A stretch of DNA of 64,000 nucleotides from Plectosphaerella cucumerina (lineage: Eukaryota > Ascomycota > Sordariomycetes > Glomerellales > Plectosphaerellaceae): contig JAGPXD010000001.1 in assembly GCA_020746995.1 (NCBI GenBank), forward strand, positions 124,001 through 188,000, given 5' to 3'. Each line of letters starts with the position of its first letter. The stretch's first letter is position 1. The notes below the pieces were generated by a model that was given only the letters and a program-made list of their open reading frames with translations, was not told the origin of the DNA and did no database searches. Position numbers and translations under genes: made by a program. Shown here piece after piece: positions 8,506 to 20,225 of this stretch.

Positions 8506-11297
8506 ATGGCCGAGACCATTCTTCATCAAGGCGTTGGGTATGCCCATCACTGCGCTCTGGCCTCTGTCTGCCAAACATGCTGACCCAAGCCGTAGCTACG
8601 GCCTAATCGTCGGCCTCGGGGCCATCTTCGCAATCATAATGGTCATCATCACATGGAGTCTCAAGCGCTACAACAACGAGCTGCAGACCTCGGAAATGTT
8701 CACAACAGCAGGTCGCAGCCTCAAGTCGGGCCTCATCGCCTCCTCCGTCGTCTCCACCTGGACCTGGGCTGCCACCTTGCTCCAAAGCACCAGCGTTGCC
8801 TACCGCTACGGCGTGTCAGGTCCCTTCTGGTATGCCTCGGGTGCCACCGTTCAGATCATTCTCTTTGCGACCCTCGCCATCGAACTCAAGCGCCGCGCGC
8901 CTAACGCCCACACCTTCCTCGAGGTCGTCAAGGCTCGCTACGGCGGCATCACCCACGGCGTCTTCATCGCCTTTTGCTGCATGACGAACATCCTAGTGAC
9001 AAGTATGCTCCTGTACGTTATCTCGGAGTCCTTTGTTATTGTATTAGGCTGTGTCATTAGTCATCAGGAGTCTGTCTTGGGAGTTGGTGCAGTAGCACGT
9101 GGAACCCACGTAGTGATCAACTCGCGAGATAGACTCCTGATGACTCCTGATACAGCCATGAAAGGACGTTACTGACTCCGAGGTATGGGCAGCGTCGGGG
9201 GCAGTGCCGTAATCGAAAACCTGACCGTAGGCCTCCCCTGGTCCCAAGCTGCCTGGATATCATGCTCATGTTTTTCAGGGCGCACCTACCGCGGCAACCG
9301 TCTTCCTGTTTCCTCTTGGCGTTGTCGTCTATACGTTGTTCGGCGGGTGAGTGACTGACTGTGTTACTTGTCCTCGCGTACTTGACCCTCATTGACACCA
9401 TGCAGCATCAAGGCGACTGTCATCACAGATTATATCAACGCCTTCGTCATCATCGTTATTATCTTCGTGTTTGCCTTCGTCATTTACTCCACCAATGCCA
9501 TTCTTGGCTCACCGGGTAAGGTCTGGGAGATTTTACAAGAGATAGCCGCAGAGCGACCGCTTGCTGGCAATGCAGGCGGTAGCTACTTGACCATGAACTC
9601 CCGGGGTGGTGGCGAGTTCTTCGTCATCAACATCATCGGAAACTTTGGAACGGTGAGTGGTCATCACAAGCAACCTGTTACAGGCATCTGACAATATCAG
9701 GTCTTCCTCGACAACGGCTACTACAACAAGGCCATCTCCGCCTCTCCTGTCGACGCTCTTCCTGGCTATGTGATGGGCGGCCTCAGCTGGTTTGCCATCC
9801 CTTGGCTCACCGCCACCACCATGGGCCTGGCTGGGCTGTGCCTCGAGCGGTACGATGTTTGGCCCACGTTCCCGAATCGCCTCTCCGAGGCCGATGTTTC
9901 CGCCGGCCTTGTGCTGCCCAACGTCGCTGTCGCCATCATGGGCAAGGGTGGCGCCATTGCCACTCTCCTGCTTGCCGTAAGTTGCCTACAGCGACGACTG
10001 AATGGACAAAGGCTAACCCCACAAGTTCATGGCTATCATGAGCACGTACTCGTCAGAGCTCATCTCCATCTCGAGTATTTTCAGCTACGACATTTACAAA
10101 GAATATTTCAAGCCCAGCGCCACTGGCAAGCAGCTGATGCGCATGAACTACATCAGGTACTACCTTGTCCCTCCCTCTTATATTTGAACTTAATTCTGAC
10201 GGCCACCAGCATGTCTGCATTCGCGCTGTTCATGGGTGGATTCGCCACCATGCTGTACTACATCGGCGTAAGTTTCGATCATGACAGCACCTGTGATGCG
10301 AAAGTGTATCTGACTGAAGAATCCAGATCGGAATGGGATACATCTACCTTCTCATGGGATGCATCATCTCGTCCGCAGTGATTCCGGCAACGTTGACATT
10401 GCTGTGGTAAGTTATCCCGGAGTCCTTTATTACTGTGTTAGGGTGTGTCAGGAGTCGTAGGAGTCTGTCTCGCGAGCCGGTAGGACGTGGGCCCCACGTG
10501 GCATAGCAACTCGCGAGACAGACTCCCACAAATCTTGATACAGCCGTGAAAGGAAATTACTGACTCCGTGAAGGGATGGCCAATCTTGGACTGCGGCGAC
10601 ATTTTCGCCCATCCTGGGCTTCATATGCGCCATCATTGGTTGGCTTGTCACCGCAAAAGTCACCTTTGGAGAGCTCACAATCGCCAGCACTGGCGCAAAC
10701 ATTCCCATGCTTGTGGGCAATTGTACCGCGCTGCTTTCGCCCCTCGTCTTTATTCCCCTCCTCACCTTTGTCCCTCCCTTCAAGCCTCAGAAGTACGACT
10801 GGGAGTCCATGTTGGCCATCAGGAAGGGCGACGACCGAGACATTGCAGACGCCGCAGATGTTGATCTGGAACGGACGCCCGGCGAGGCCCTCACCATTAC
10901 CGTGTCTGCCCAGGCACAGGCGGAGGAGCGCGTCAAGCTGGACAGAGCCGCCAAGATTGCCCGATATCTCTGTGTAGGCCTGACCATTGCGCTGCTCGTC
11001 ATCTGGCCGATGCCCATGTTTGCGTCGTCCTACATCTTCAGCAAGAAGTTCTTCACCGGTTGGGTTGTCGTGGGAATCACGTGGCTCTTTGCCACCAGCG
11101 GTATGACCATCATCCTGCCGCTCTGGGAATCGAGGAGCACCATTTCGCGGACATCGCGAGCCATGTTCAAGGATATGCTGGGACTTACGGGCAAAAGGGC
11201 ACCCGAGGTAATGGAGGGCGAGCGGGAGGGGGCAACCGGATCTGGCGCCATCACGCCCCCGGAATCGTACCCAGAAAAGTCGAGCGAGAAGGCATGA
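8506..11297 (+). CDS. DUR3: Urea active transporter (sodium:solute symporter family)
   Basis: Plasma-membrane proton-coupled urea/polyamine permease; supplies urea as a nitrogen source. Ten exons: 8506-8537, 8596-9012, 9193-9226, 9279-9346, 9406-9652, 9701-9976, 10026-10156, 10210-10267, 10327-10406 and 10574-11297. They give 688 residues, a normal DUR3 length, with many membrane spans. Family motifs include TAGRSLKSGLIASSVVSTWT, the run MLLVGGSAV, LFGGIKATVITDYIN and FSPILGFICAIIGW. The first exon is only 32 nt; its 58-nt intron restores the frame. Introns two (9013-9192) and nine (10407-10573) are two copies of the same hairpin element and are far longer than the other seven (48-59 nt). They must be removed exactly as given to keep the GGSAV and GQSWTAATF motifs in frame. 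GATA-type sites upstream suggest nitrogen control. Confidence 0.93.
9013..9192 (+). mobile_element. Introner-like element copy A (intron 2 of DUR3)
   Basis: A 180-nt intron. The 5' end is gtacgttatct followed by CGGAGTCC; near the 3' end is TTACTGACTCCG. CGGAGTC and GACTCCG form inverted ends, and the right end also holds the branch site CTGAC. Between them lies a nearly complete stem (arms about 9048-9100 and 9105-9157, GGCTGTGTC pairing with GATACAGCC). Similarity to copy B runs from the GT donor onward. The acceptor is GGGCAG. Confidence 0.75.
10407..10573 (+). mobile_element. Introner-like element copy B (intron 9 of DUR3)
   Basis: A 167-nt intron beginning gtaagttatcc then CGGAGTCC, ending TTACTGACTCCG plus TGAAG. 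It contains a perfect 17-bp inverted repeat, 10460-10476 against 10510-10526, around a second small palindrome (CGTGGGCCCCACG). Close to copy A along its whole length, judged by eye. Confidence 0.75.
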
Positions 11298-11856
11298 AGC
11301 CTAAGTCATCTCGATATTTAGTTTGTTTCAGCTAAGCTTTCGACTCACGTATTTTCTCAGCCACTATCCGATTAAGTGTTGAAGAGGTTTGCATGGGATA
11401 AATTGGGAAACCTCTGGCATAACGGACCTTGCTCATTCCCCATACAACGTGAGGTGAACAAATCTAGAGTCGATAATAATTGATTGGATCGCAAGAACCA
11501 GGTGAGCTCAGGGGCAACATGGACCTCCGGGTTTTGCCATACGAACATGGCATCTTCTATCGCTAATGAAATGCAGCCGACCTTCTGGCGGGATCGCAAG
11601 TAGGCCTTGTGGACCTTGCAATGGTACTGTAGTAGCGGCCTGTGACAAAACGTTTACCAAGAAACATGCAAGCGGCAAACTTGAAAGCTATCACAACGCC
11701 GTAAACTTGTCCAATGGGCCATACGGGTTACAGAGAAGCAGAGCCTTCACACATACTCCCCGACTCTGAGACATACTATCATAGTTAGATCTCCCATCAA
11801 TTGGCAATCTAGACAGGCTTGCCGAAAGACCTTGTCACCTCGTTTCTACCCCAGCA
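11298..11856. other. Convergent gap DUR3 / SDR
   Basis: About 560 bases holding the two 3' ends. No gene, repeat or RNA recognised. Confidence 0.6.
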
Positions 11857-12913
11857 TCATTCCATGAGACCCAGGGTCTTCAGTGTCAAGTCCCAAAGTC
11901 TGTCCTCATTTTCCTCATTGAAGGCCTCCTTGACAACACCCTTGACCCAAGGCACGACTTGGTTGCCGGCCTCTTGGCAATCTTCCAGGTATTTGCCTCC
12001 TTTGCCTTCCCATTCCTTGGAAAGCGCCGCGTAGATGGTAGTTGCTGCCCCCTGGCTGGTGCTCTTCAGGAAGTTTAGAACATCCTGGTTTGCGTCCCAC
12101 ATGGCCTTCTCCTCGTCAGGCACATGCTTCTGAAGGTTCGTCAAGATACCGCCGGGCATCAGGCTGAGTGCGTGTAGGCCTTGGGCCGAACCAAAGTGGC
12201 GGTCAATGTAGTTCGACATGTAGATCTGCGCGAGCTTGCTCTGTCCGTAGGCTTTTCCGGCATCGTATGCGCCCTCCTGGGCAAGCTGGAAGTCGTCAAA
12301 GTGAATCTGTCCGGTCTGGTGGGCAGCGCTGGAGACGTTGACCAGGCGAGATTGGAAGCTAGGGCTTGAGGCAGCGAGAAGAGCATCCTTGAGGAGCCAG
12401 AAGAAGAGGAAGTGGCCGAGATAGTTGGTGCCTAGCTGGCTTTCGAATCCATCTTCGGTGAGCTCACGCGTAGGTACTCTCATGATGCCAGCGTTACAGA
12501 TGAGAACGTTCAGCTTGGTCGTCTTCTTAAGAATGGCGGCGGCTGCTGCTCTGACAGAAGCCAAAGAACTTGTGTCGATTTGGAAGAGCTCGACACGGCC
12601 TTCCTGGAGAAACCCTTTGCAGGCTTCCTGTCCCTTCTCCAAGGAACGCACACCGAGGAAAACCCGGGCGCCTGTCGCAACCAGGGCACGCGCGGTCTCA
12701 ATGCCGATTCCAGCGGAAGCGCCCGTCATCAAGAACACCTGAACTTGCAAGGTTAGCCTGAACTGGAACTGACCAGTGAAGACGATTCGAGATTGGTTTC
12801 ACCTTGTCCTTTAGGTTTCCCACAAGGCCCTCGTCCTCGACGATCTGCATGGCGGTGGGACGGGCATCGCCAGCCCCAGAAGGGTTCTTGAAAGTCTCGG
12901 CGTAGCGAGACAT
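11857..12913 (-). CDS. Short-chain dehydrogenase/reductase (retinol-dehydrogenase-like)
   Basis: NAD(P)-dependent oxidoreductase of unknown substrate. Two exons, 12913-12803 and 12738-11857, give 330 residues. The 37-residue N-terminal extension precedes the Rossmann glycine motif TGASAGIG (about 42-49). Further on are CNAG in place of the usual NNAG, SSAAH and the catalytic YGQSK. This pattern resembles the WW-domain-oxidoreductase/retinol-dehydrogenase-like SDRs common in fungi. The intron at 12739-12802 has donor GTGAAA and acceptor TTCAG, and it must be removed to join KDK to VFLMTG. No cluster genes are nearby, so no pathway can be assigned. Confidence 0.85.
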
Positions 12914-13517
12914 ATCTTCTCGAGCAGGATGTATGGAAATCGGGTAGAGATGGTGCTTGTTCGTATTCGAGCAATGCCTGTGGAATCTCATTCTGGGTAG
13001 GCCGATGAATGGACTTTTACACCGGGCATCTGCTCCGTCTGGTCCGTCATCACACATGATGATGCATCATGCACGTCGGCGGAAACCCGATGGTTAACTC
13101 CGCAAGCTCGCAGCGGCACTCTGGACCTAACAAATCAACACAGATCCGCGGCGTGATGCCGGGTTTCAACCTAATGCATCTCGAGTATGCGGCGACTTCC
13201 TAATTGATTAAATGATGGGCGAGATGCTAATGTGCTTGCTGTCGCGGTGGTTGTCTTGAATGAGGACGGACTTAGTGGTATATCCGGGGCTGGAGACAGC
13301 GTTGCGCCAAGAGCGACAGAACTCACTCCAACGTCAAAGCCTGGGAGTGGTCGAGCTGATGTAGTGGTTCGACTGATGAAGATGATGGATTGAAAAAGAT
13401 GGTAGACTTGTCACTGTGGTATGCCAGATTCATGATAGAGCGACAATGTTCCAAATTACTACCCTACTGTCAGATAAAACGCCTCGAAGCTCGAATGTGA
13501 CTTGCATCTGTACAACG
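12914..13517. other. Intergenic region upstream of the SDR
   Basis: About 600 bases between the SDR start and the stop of the phosphatase-family gene, both on the minus strand. It should include the SDR promoter. Nothing else recognised. Confidence 0.55.
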
Positions 13518-15162
13518 CTAAACAGTAGCCGGGCCTCCTGTGCTACCACTGCGGATGCTGCCCTTTTCCTGCGCAACGCTGGTCTTGCGCTTGCGCAGAA
13601 TGAGGAAGGCCACGGCACCGACAAGACCGGCGACGGCAAGGGCAACAATGGCGCCGATGACACCAGCAACCGCGTTGGACATTCCGCCGCTGCCGGCCTT
13701 GTTGGCTCCTTCGCTTGCGCCCTCAACGTTCTCATCCTTGGCGTAGGCAGCACAGAAGTCGGTGTTATCGAAACCGGAGCACCTCTCACACCATGTACTG
13801 ACATCGCTGATGGCCAGCTTCTCAATCTCGCTGGTGAATCGGGACCACGAAAGCGTTTGCTCGCCAGTGCCGAACAGAGGGAAGGCGGTGAGGTCGCCAG
13901 CGGTTCCATTGCGGAACAGCCAGCGGATCTTGAGGTCGGCATCCGAGGGGAAGTCGTCGCCGTCGCTGTCAGAGAAGAGCTCAAACGCCATGGTAGAGGC
14001 GTACTCTGGAAGGCCGTAGAAGTCATCAGATACATCCAGCAGACCTGCGAGGCCGAAGACTATGACACGCGGAGTCAGTACAATTTACTTTTGGCTGGTC
14101 CAGGAGTCTTCGGGAGCCTGCAGGAGTCTTGCGACTTGATTTGAGAGCAGGAAGAACTCCAACGACAGCCGCAATAGGGACTAGAAAGTCATAGCTTCAC
14201 TCACACGACAAGAAGGTATCATAAGATCCCGCGAAGAGCGAGAACTTGAGCTTGCCCTTGGAGGATACTGTCTCGTTGAGCTTGGAGAGGACGGCGCCGG
14301 ACAGGGTCTCTGCGCCCATGGAGCGAGCGGGCTGCGAAGAGTTCCAGTTTTGGCCATGCTCGGATGAGTCGGCGAGGGTGCGCAGCTGGAAGAGATCCTC
14401 GTCGGAGACGTTGAGAGCCGCGCTGCTCTCGTTGTGGATGCGGGCGACGTTGATCAGGTCGTAGATGTTGTAGGCGTTGGCGTACGTCATGTTCTCAGGC
14501 TTCAGGTTGTAGACGCCAGGAGAGAGCGTGTCGTAGAAGCCCGCGTAGAAGTCGCGGGTGGCGTCAACGCGGGCGGCGAAGACGTCGCTCTTCTGGAAGG
14601 ACTTGGAAGCCGTCTTGTAGGCCGGGCAAGAGTCGTCGCCCTTGATCCAGATGGTGTCGGGCGAGTTGTCATTGATGCCATGGAGCAGCACGTACTGGTA
14701 GCCGTCGAGAGGGCTCGTGCTGTTGGTGCCGTTGTTCAGGGTCTGAGTGGCCAGCTCAGGAGCGAGATCGACCAGGGGCGGGTACAGGCCCTGGAGGAAC
14801 GACGTGGCCGTGTTCATGAGAATGGCCTGGTCGGGGGCGCTGGCGAAGATCTGGGTCCGCACATACTCGTCCTCGGAGATGCCGCGAATCTGGTGGTCCG
14901 AGCCGGCAGACATATATCTGCCGCGGTAGTCGGTGCCGACCTCGAAGTTTTGCTCAGCACCCAGGCTCGTGAGCTGCTGGGAGCCGTACCACTTTGTGGT
15001 GCCTACAAGGTGGTCAGCAATGGCTCAAAGTCCAACTCAAAGAGGGGTCGGGGCAAACGGACGATCACCGTGGCGACTGAACACAACAACACCGCGAACA
15101 GTCTCCGCCGTGGCCGCGGCAGCCAGACATGCGATGGGGAGGGCAATCGACTTTGAGAACAT
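13518..15162 (-). CDS. Histidine acid phosphatase superfamily protein, secreted and membrane-anchored, with altered HD motif
   Basis: Predicted extracellular phosphomonoesterase-fold protein of unknown substrate. Three exons, 15162-15063, 15002-14205 and 14059-13518, give 479 residues. A signal peptide (MFSKSIALPIACLAAAATA) is followed by VVVFSRHGDRTT, the phosphohistidine signature, with its second Arg split by an intron. Many N-x-S/T sites follow. Where acid phosphatases carry the second catalytic motif HD, this protein reads AGSYDTFLSFFG, so the Asp is kept but the His is Tyr. Near the C-terminus is one membrane helix (VAGVIGAIVALAVAGLVGAV) followed by RKRK and a short cytoplasmic tail, so it is type I membrane rather than GPI-anchored. 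The second intron (14060-14204) is a diverged copy of the hairpin element found in DUR3. First-intron donor is GTCCGT, weak. Confidence 0.85.
14060..14204 (-). mobile_element. Introner-like element copy D, diverged (intron 2 of phosphatase gene)
   Basis: A 145-nt intron. Read on the minus strand, its last 22 or so bases, TACTGACTCCGCGTGTC then ATAG, match copy C (GTAG) with one difference. Internal pieces also agree (GGCTGT, GTCGTTGGAGT, and CCGAAGACTCCTG compared with CCGATAACTCCTGAG). The hairpin is largely decayed. Confidence 0.55.
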
Positions 15163-17799
15163 TGTGGATGCCGTGATGATGCTGGGCAAGACGAAGATTC
15201 GTATTAGCAGTGCTGGGGACGCATGAGGGTTTTATGGTCAGCTTCGAGACTGGATATGTGGCGCCGTAGATGCTCCATTCAGTTTGCTGGCGTGAGGGGC
15301 TCCTACAGAGCTTGACCTGCGGTTCGTCCACGAGCCAGCCAATGCTACACCGTCCAGACAGACTTTACTACTAACAGCGACAAATCCACGGAGCGGAAAT
15401 GTCCTGCGAATGGGTAGCGCAGCAGCAAGCTCTTATCGTCCCCGCCCGATCGCCAGGGTGCCTGCCGATGTGCCGGCGACAGGCAGGTCGCGTGGGAACA
15501 GGTTGCTTCACATGTGGGCAGTGGGTAGAGCGGATAGATGACCCGCCGTCATCGAAGTGATCTCGAAAGAAAGACTTGGACTGATGGTAACGGTGAGTAT
15601 GCAGTGAACGAACGAGGGCCCTCAAAGCGGGTGACAAAAAAAGCCGGACTCCTTATTTCTAGGTCACCTTTGAGCCATGATTACTCGCCTTCGACGTATC
15701 ACCTGAAGATAAAATTCAGGAAGGAGTTTAATTAAGATCTGAACTCTCTCCTGGTGAGTTTTGAAGTATTTTGAGTAAGATTTGGATGCTAGCTGATGCT
15801 CTGAAGTTGGTCGGTTCTTGATGGGGTGCGATTAACAGGTGACTTGGAGTATGGCTTTTTTTGTCACCCGCCTGGCCCTGTCACTAGACAGTGGAAACTT
15901 GGCGATACTCGGTGGCGGACGGCGGGCGGCGGGCGGCGGGTTGCGGGGACTGCCTCGGAACACGGCGGAGATCCAGATTTCTTCGCACCATCCTCGGCAA
16001 CTTGAAGATAAGTACCTTCAGCAGTGTCTGGAAGCCCGGATGATGGCATCACCTCATGCTCGGTCGACTGATAACATTGCATATAATGGCCGATAGGGCG
16101 CCCATGCCTCGAGTGTGAGCTGTGATGTTGGCAGAACTGCGACGGGAGGCACCTTTGCGCCTCATCTGAGTGTGCCCAGTAACAGCACCAATGTGTGGCT
16201 CGAAAGGGTGTTGAGCTCACGGTCGGATTGTAGAGTCCGCCTACCCCAGAAAATCGAGAAAGTACCTAGGCAATCATGTCGTATCTGACGATGTGAAGTC
16301 GGAGTTGAGTCGAGTCATTGTCCAAGAGCCTCACCTGGTTCAGGTCACGAGGTATCACGCCATCGCCCCGGAGCCTGGGGTACAGTCAATCAGAGGACCC
16401 TCCCACATCTTCGGATCAGGGGCCGTGGCAGCGTGGCCAGGGGTCTCGCGTAGACCTGCACTCACCAGCAGACCAGGCTTCTGTTGCGCGTTCGTAAAAC
16501 CGACTGCTGAGGAAGGGATAGCACTGCATCTCATCCGATGGGGCGCAACCAAGCGGATGTTGAAGCCCTGCCGCGTGGGATGAGCATGCGTTTATCTGTC
16601 CACGGCGGCTCTTATCATTACCTGTACCGACTTTACCATCACGTACTGAGCCAGCGCTGGGCAAACCCCCACCTTCGTCATATCAGCCCTGCCGTTCATG
16701 GCCCAGCTGGCGCATCGCTGGGCTGTACTCGAGACATCGCCCATGTGCCTTCTGTCCCGCTGCTCGCAGTGACTCAGCTTCGGCGTTTGCCACCAAGCGA
16801 GTTCTGGACGATGCGAAAATCAATGGATTGCATGTCTAAGCAGACTCGAACGTAAAATTTGGCTCGTGTCTGGCTTCGCCTGGGCAGGCGCATCGACGCA
16901 TTTGTAACAGCAACTCCAAGAGCCAAGAGCAAGTGACTGTCCCTGATTTTCAATGAGCTAATCCGAGCCAAGACTGACGAAATGCCACCTGACCACCCAC
17001 TGTGAGGTTGCCAGTGTTAGGCTGCGACACCAGCAGCGGCGCACGTGCCCTAACGACGGGTACCACCCCGCGATTTCACCCTTTTGCTAGCGGCTCCGGT
17101 ATTTTCTCCAGCAGAGGACCCCCGACCCCAGCGATAACGCCATTTTCGCCCCAAAGCACCCAACGCCGGCCTCGCCTCTCAGCGCACTCCGTATCCCCCC
17201 CGGAGCGTCACCCATATGAGCCGCAAGCAGTCACATCTGACGAGATTCCTCAACTTTACCGGCGCCGCATTGCCCTGCACGATCTGCGCATCTCATCTCC
17301 CAGGCCTACGGGAGCATACGAACAACCAGCTATCCAAGCGCTTCCGAATCGCAACCGGCCTCCCCCCTCCTACGATTCATCCTCCCCGCCCTGTCCAGCT
17401 TCCTGTTGCGACACAGCCCCGAGCTCGTCCCTTTCAACACAGAGGACGACATTGGTCGCGATAATTGCGTGCCCTGTCGAACTGCCCTTCTCAGCCAGTC
17501 ACCGGCATTGACGGGCGCTTCCCCGGGTCGTCGCGCACCGCCAGACACCGATCTTCCCGACACGACCACCGTCCGTCAACAGCTCGGCCCCCCTCGATCC
17601 CAACCTGGCCCTGCCCTGGCTGACGCAGAGCACGCCATCGCTCGTGCTTCGCATATCACCACAACGTCCTTGGGCGCCGGGAGACCACCCATCCCCCGCA
17701 AGGGCTGCCTGTCGTCGTTCCCCGTCGCCCCTATCACCCAAACCCCCCCGGGCCATCCATAGGGGGAGACCGTGCTTCTAGCTCGCCATATCACACAAA
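15163..17799. other. 2.6-kb divergent intergenic region, phosphatase / sconB
   Basis: Holds the two promoters. From about 17000 to 17799 it is C-rich and probably a long 5' leader of sconB. A GC-rich simple-sequence patch (GGCGGGC units) is at about 15911-15948. Open frames here (for example 17002-17511) show no domain and look like by-products of the C-rich composition. Confidence 0.5.
15911..15948. repeat. GC-rich simple sequence (CGGGCGG units)
   Basis: Imperfect tandem CGGGCGG/GGCGGGC units over about 38 bases in non-coding DNA. No function suggested. Confidence 0.6.
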
Positions 17800-20225
17800 A
17801 TGCAGCACCTGAGCACGTCAGGCTCGACCCCCGAGACCCGAACATACACAAACGGTCACTGGTCCAGTCCATACAGCGGCCACGACTCTCCCCTCGCACA
17901 TCGCTCACCGACTTCTCCCAGTTCGACTGCCGACGACGAAACGAACCATGTGATCAAAGAACACCCACAACACCAGCAGCCACGCCAGCATCACCAGCAC
18001 CACCCCTCCCAGGACAACTGCGACAGGCGAAGACCAGGAGAGGCCGACGTCTCACGGCTGCCCCTAAACATGCCGACCGAGCTGTACACCAAGACGGTCA
18101 CTCCGTTCCTCCGCGAACATATCCCCGGCATCTACGCCCCCATCGGCAAGCCCGACACCCAAGCCTCGGAGGAAATAAGAAGGGATAAGGATCCGAACAG
18201 CAAGTTTTGTTACCGTCACCGGCCTGACTCGAAGTGCCGGCGGGCCGCCGACGAGAAGAAGATGGCCAACATCCAGCGGGACCTGGACCGGCTGCCCGCC
18301 CCGGACCAGCAGGCCATCACCCACGTATGGTCGTTGTTTTCTGCGGCTCCGGCCAAGCACAGAGATCTCATGTACGTTCTTCCTCCTGGTCGCATACTCA
18401 CGGGCTTCAGCTGACCTTTCCAGGTTACAGGGCATCATCACCCAGTGCTGCTTTCCACAGCTTTCCACCGTGTCGCGCGAGGTCCACGAGCAACTCAAGA
18501 TCGACTTCCTTGCGGCACTGCCCCCCGAGATATCATACAAAGTCCTCGGCTACCTCGACACCGTGTCCCTCTGCAAGGCTGCCCAGGTCAGCCGGCGCTG
18601 GAGAGATCTCGCCGATGACGACGTCGTCTGGCACCACATGTGCGAGCAGCACATCGACCGCAAGTGCACAAAGTGTAAGATGACCCACCCTACCCCTCTC
18701 GGCGCGACATCACAAAGTACTGACTGACACGCGCAGGCGGCTGGGGACTTCCATTGCTTGAGCGCCAGAAGCTCCGTGACTGGCGCCGTCAGCAGGAGCT
18801 CATCAAACAACGACAAGAAGATCAGCGCCACGAGATCCTGGATACTTTCGCCGCTAATGGGTCCAAGAAGCGCGAGCTTGTCGTCCGCGACGACAGCCGA
18901 AAGCGGGCTTGCACCAACAACACGAGCGAATCATCCTCCGCAGAGCCCGACAAGAAGTTCCGCCCGTGGAAGAGCGTTTACAGGGAGCGCTTCAAGGTTG
19001 GATTCAACTGGAAGTACGGACGCTGCACTATCAAGACGTTTAAGGGACACGACAACGGCGTGACGTGCCTCCAGTTCAACGACAACATCCTCGTCACGGG
19101 CTCATACGACGCCAAGATCAAGATCTGGGACATCAACACGGGCGAGGAGATCAGAACCCTCACGGGTCACACGATGGGCATTCGGACGCTCAAGTTCGTC
19201 GACAACAAGCTCTTTAGTGGCAGCCTGGACAACACTGTCAAGGTCTGGAACTGGAACACGGGCGAATGCGTCTCGACTCTCAGGGGACACACCGAAGGCG
19301 TCATCTCGGTTGACTTTGACGGCAAGTGGCTGGCATCGGGCTCCATCGACAAGAACATCAAGGTGTTCAACTTTGACAGCAAGGAAACTTTCTGCCTCAA
19401 GGGGCACGACGACTGGGTCAACCACGTGCGCCTCGACCCCGTCTCGCAGGTTCTGTTCTCCGCTTCGGACGACACAACCATCAAGATCTGGGACCTGGAG
19501 CACAAGACGTGCATCAAGGTAAGAAGCGAGCCCAACAGCCCGTTGATCACAAGCAAGTTCCTAACCGTCGATAGACACTCGAGGGACATATGGGTCAGGT
19601 GCAGCAGATCCTACTCATGCCTGAGGAATTCGAGCCTGATGAGGACCTCCCCACGGCCGACAGCGGCGATGCCAACTCGGTCGCGAGTGCACGCAGCAGC
19701 ACGCCATCGGCGTATGTGCACAACGCCTCGACGCTGGGCTCCTCCTTCCAGGACCCCGTGGTCCCGTGTCAGGACGAGGACCGCGCCTCGTACGGCCCTG
19801 CGTTCGCCAACTACACATCGAGGCCTCTCCCGCCACGCTACATCCTCACAGCGGGGCTTGACAACACTGTTAAGGTAAGAAACCTCCCCACTGGTACTTT
19901 TGTTTTCGCCTGCTGACTCGACGCGCAGCTCTGGTGCACGGTTTCGGGCAAATGCGTGCGGACCATGTTTGGGCATGTTGAGGGCATTTGGGGCCTGGCG
20001 GGTGACACCCTCAGGCTCGTCACCGGCGCGAACGACTCCATGGTGAAGATCTGGGAGCCGCGGTCGGGCAAGTGCGAGAGGACGTTCACTGGCCACACGG
20101 GCCCGGTGACGTGTGTTGGCCTCAGCGACAGTCGCATGGCCAGCGGCAGCGAGGACGGCGAGGTGCGGCTGTACAGCTTCGAGGCCGACGAAACCCTGCT
20201 CAACGAATACGGCACACCCGCCTGA
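17800..20225 (+). CDS. sconB: F-box/WD40 subunit of SCF ubiquitin ligase, sulfur metabolite repression (MET30/sconB/scon-2)
   Basis: Substrate receptor that ubiquitinates the sulfur bZIP activator (MetR/CYS3/MET4) when sulfur is plentiful. Five exons: 17800-18371, 18424-18674, 18737-19518, 19575-19874 and 19929-20225, for 733 residues. The N-terminus is His/Gln/Pro-rich, then CYRHRPDSKCRR, the conserved MET30-type segment. The F-box follows (LPPEISYKVLGYLDTVSLCKAAQVSRRWRDLADDDVVW), and then seven WD40 blades with repeated GHxxGV and IKIWD/VKVWN endings. The last blade ends EDGEVRLYSFEADETLLNEYG. An acidic Ser-rich loop (EEFEPDEDLPTADSGDANS) sits between blades, as in relatives. All four introns are 52-62 nt. 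The long C-rich leader may carry translational control, but I see no clear upstream ATG frame. Confidence 0.95.

Noticed and set aside
9013..9180. Treating the extension after MLL in DUR3 as coding (it is open for about 55 codons)
   Set aside because: It breaks the conserved MLL-x-GGSAV run and ends at the branch-site TGA; it is the intron element.
8506..11297. Reading the two DUR3 elements as ordinary MITEs inserted in old introns
   Set aside because: Similarity extends to the donor and, in copies C and D, to the acceptor; still an open alternative until genome-wide data are checked.
17002..17511. 169-codon open frame upstream of sconB
   Set aside because: C-rich leader composition, low-complexity product, no domain; better explained as 5' leader of sconB.
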